This document shows, in pieces, positions 62,799 through 64,000 of a stretch of 64,000 bases of DNA. The notes under the pieces are model-generated. The model was not told where the DNA came from, did no database searches, and was given only the letters and a program-made list of their open reading frames with translations. How positions within the stretch are numbered: the stretch's first letter is position 1; every line of letters starts with the position of its first letter. The translations under genes were made by a program, and so were the position numbers. The DNA comes from Micromonospora matsumotoense (GTDB lineage Bacteria; Actinomycetota; Actinomycetes; Mycobacteriales; Micromonosporaceae): NCBI RefSeq assembly GCF_900091525.1, contig NZ_FMCU01000004.1, positions 186,001-250,000 of the forward strand. The letters run 5' to 3'.

Positions 62799-63215
62799 GT
62801 GTCGAACCCTTCCACCGTCCTGTTCCACCGGGCCATGCACCTGTTGCTCGCCAAGGACATGCCGGGATTCATCGCCCTGTTCGCCGACGACGGCGTCATG
62901 GAGTTCCCGTTCGCGCCGGCCGGGCAGCCGAGCCGGGTCACCGGCCGGGCCGCCGTGCACGACTACCTCATCGACTACCCGCACATCCTCGACGTTCGCG
63001 AGATCACCGAGGTCACCGTGCACGAGACCACCGATCCGGCGGTGCTCGTCGCCGAGTTCACCGCCAGTGGCGTCGTCGTCGCCAGCGACCGGCCCTACCG
63101 ACTGCGGTACATCGCCGTGTTGACCATCCGGGACGGCCACATCGTGCACTACCGCGACTACTGGAACCCGCAGGCCGCACAGGACCTGCTCGGCGGCGGG
63201 CTGGTGCGCTCGTGA
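62799..63215 (+). CDS. SnoaL/NTF2-like protein
   Basis: 138 residues from GTG 62799 (AGGGGA upstream); ATG 62763 in the same frame is an alternative. NTF2-like cone fold: FHRAMHLLLAKDMPGFIALFADDGVMEFPFAPAG, LRYIAVLTIRDGHIVHYRDYWNP. Members act as small-molecule isomerases or cyclases, or detoxify ligands. GTGA overlap with the next gene; both are probably repressed by the divergent TetR. Confidence 0.87.
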   Translation: MSNPSTVLFHRAMHLLLAKDMPGFIALFADDGVMEFPFAPAGQPSRVTGRAAVHDYLIDYPHILDVREITEVTVHETTDPAVLVAEFTASGVVVASDRPYRLRYIAVLTIRDGHIVHYRDYWNPQAAQDLLGGGLVRS

Positions 63216-64000
63216 TCCTGGTCACCGGCGGCACCGGGACGACCGGCCGGCTCGTCGCCGCCACCCTCGCCGACGCCGGCCGCCCGGTCCGCGTCGCCAG
63301 CCGCCGGGCCTCCGCCGGGGACGTCCGCTTCGACTGGTACGACCCCGGCACCCACCACGCCGCGGTGGAGGGCGTGACGGGCGTGTACCTGATCCCGCCC
63401 GTCGGTGAGGTCGATCCCGCGCCGGTCATGCTGCCGTTGCTGGAACTGGCCCACACCCGGGGAGTGCGGCGGGCCGTCCTGCTCAGCTCCTCGGCAATCG
63501 AGGCCGGCACTCCCGGCCTGGGCGAGGTGCAGGCCCGACTGGGCACGCTCTTCCCCGAGTGGGCGGTGCTGCGGCCCTCCTGGTTCATGGAGAACTTCGT
63601 CGGCGATCATCCGCACGGCGTGAGCGCCCGGGAACGCGGCGAGATCATCAGCGCCACCGGCGACGCCCGGGTCGGCATCGTCGATCCGGCCGACATCGCC
63701 GAGGTGGCGGTCCGCGCCCTCACCGATCCGACGTCGCACGACACCGAGCACCTCATCACCGGCCCCGAACGCCTGAGCTACGCCGAGATCGCCGCCGTCC
63801 TCACCGACACCGGCGGCCAACCGGTCCGGCACCGTGCCGTCAGCGAGGCCGCACTCACGGCGTACCACGAGGCCAACGGCCTGCCACCCGACTTCGCCCG
63901 GTTCCTCGCGAGCCTGGACACGGCGATCGCGGCCGGCGCGGAGGACCGGACCACCAGCACCGTCGCGGACGTGACCGGCCGCCCACCCCGCTCGTTCCGG
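63212..64000 (+). CDS. NmrA-like NAD(P)-binding protein, 3' end missing
   Basis: 263 residues are visible; the frame runs off the window end. VILVTGGTGTTGRLVAATLADAGRPVRVASRR is the dinucleotide-binding start, with GVRRAVLLSSSAIEAG and EWAVLRPSWFMENFVGD as in NmrA/QOR-like atypical SDRs. Coupled by GTGA to the SnoaL-like gene. Probably a quinone- or redox-sensing reductase. Confidence 0.88.
   Translation, partial: MILVTGGTGTTGRLVAATLADAGRPVRVASRRASAGDVRFDWYDPGTHHAAVEGVTGVYLIPPVGEVDPAPVMLPLLELAHTRGVRRAVLLSSSAIEAGTPGLGEVQARLGTLFPEWAVLRPSWFMENFVGDHPHGVSARERGEIISATGDARVGIVDPADIAEVAVRALTDPTSHDTEHLITGPERLSYAEIAAVLTDTGGQPVRHRAVSEAALTAYHEANGLPPDFARFLASLDTAIAAGAEDRTTSTVADVTGRPPRSFR

Overview
The window is about 70% GC, densely packed, and rich in ATGA/GTGA stop-start overlaps, GTG starts and short leaderless-looking promoters. 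Together with three-domain secreted glycosidases, F420-type enzymes and a large biosynthetic operon, this points to an actinomycete, most likely a Micromonospora-like member of the Micromonosporaceae. The genus is inferred from gene content only. No rRNA, tRNA, CRISPR array or intact mobile element was seen.

Layout. (1) 1-2855: two secreted GH43 enzymes (the first cut by the window edge), each followed by a strong terminator, then a small hotdog thioesterase. (2) 3523-26976: one minus-strand biosynthetic gene cluster of 17 genes, nearly all translationally coupled. In transcription order: carrier protein, acyl-AMP ligase, PaaA-like di-iron protein, radical SAM protein, acyl carrier protein, FabI-like reductase, an EPSP-synthase/acyl-ligase fusion, acyl-CoA dehydrogenase, FabL-like reductase, FadH-like dienoyl reductase, two ABC exporter halves, cytochrome P450, stand-alone condensation domain, FabF-like ketosynthase, branched-chain aminotransferase, and a ketosynthase with trans-AT-type flanks. 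The set EPSPS-like + acyl-CoA dehydrogenase + SDR enoyl reductase + dienoyl reductase + CoA ligase is the set known for turning shikimate into cyclohexanecarboxyl-CoA (ansatrienin/asukamycin starter unit). I infer that this cluster makes a cyclohexyl or cyclohexenyl acyl unit and passes it to an unusual small assembly line of discrete KS, C and carrier proteins. I do not recognise the product. (3) 27185-28336: a divergent IS630-transposase-like gene that has lost part of its catalytic triad and may be a domesticated regulator, followed by a 16-bp minisatellite.

(4) 28628-32899: a 1423-residue secreted protein with a duplicated LamG-GH43 architecture. (5) 33073-34441: GNAT and AraC regulator. 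(6) 35087-40487: a lasso-peptide-type RiPP cluster: a 54-residue precursor, CcmA/CcmB-like exporter, lasso cyclase, RRE, and, convergently, the leader peptidase, a nucleotidyltransferase-family protein and an HPr-kinase-like protein. (7) 40588-43299: a secreted Fn3/Ig/lamin-tail protein. (8) 43673-47673: an arsenic resistance island (ArsO-like, ArsN1-like, ArsR, ACR3, ArsC). (9) 47705-50420: GNAT, YdeI-like protein, and a MerR-methyltransferase fusion. (10) 50543-52258: a GH30 xylanase with CBM2, sharing an upstream operator-like motif with the LamG-GH43 gene. (11) 52581-58531: a hypothetical protein and a five-gene GH130/GT4 glycan operon. (12) 59107-61052: small protein and Tat-exported amidase. 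(13) 61210-64000: LLM oxidoreductase, and a TetR gene divergent from a SnoaL-like/NmrA-like pair, the last cut by the window end.

The two stretches most worth attention are the cyclohexanecarboxylate-type cluster, with its fused EPSPS-ligase, trans-AT-type KS and PaaA/radical-SAM pair, and the lasso-type cluster, whose core peptide has no aromatic residue in its tail yet carries two nucleotide-dependent tailoring enzymes.
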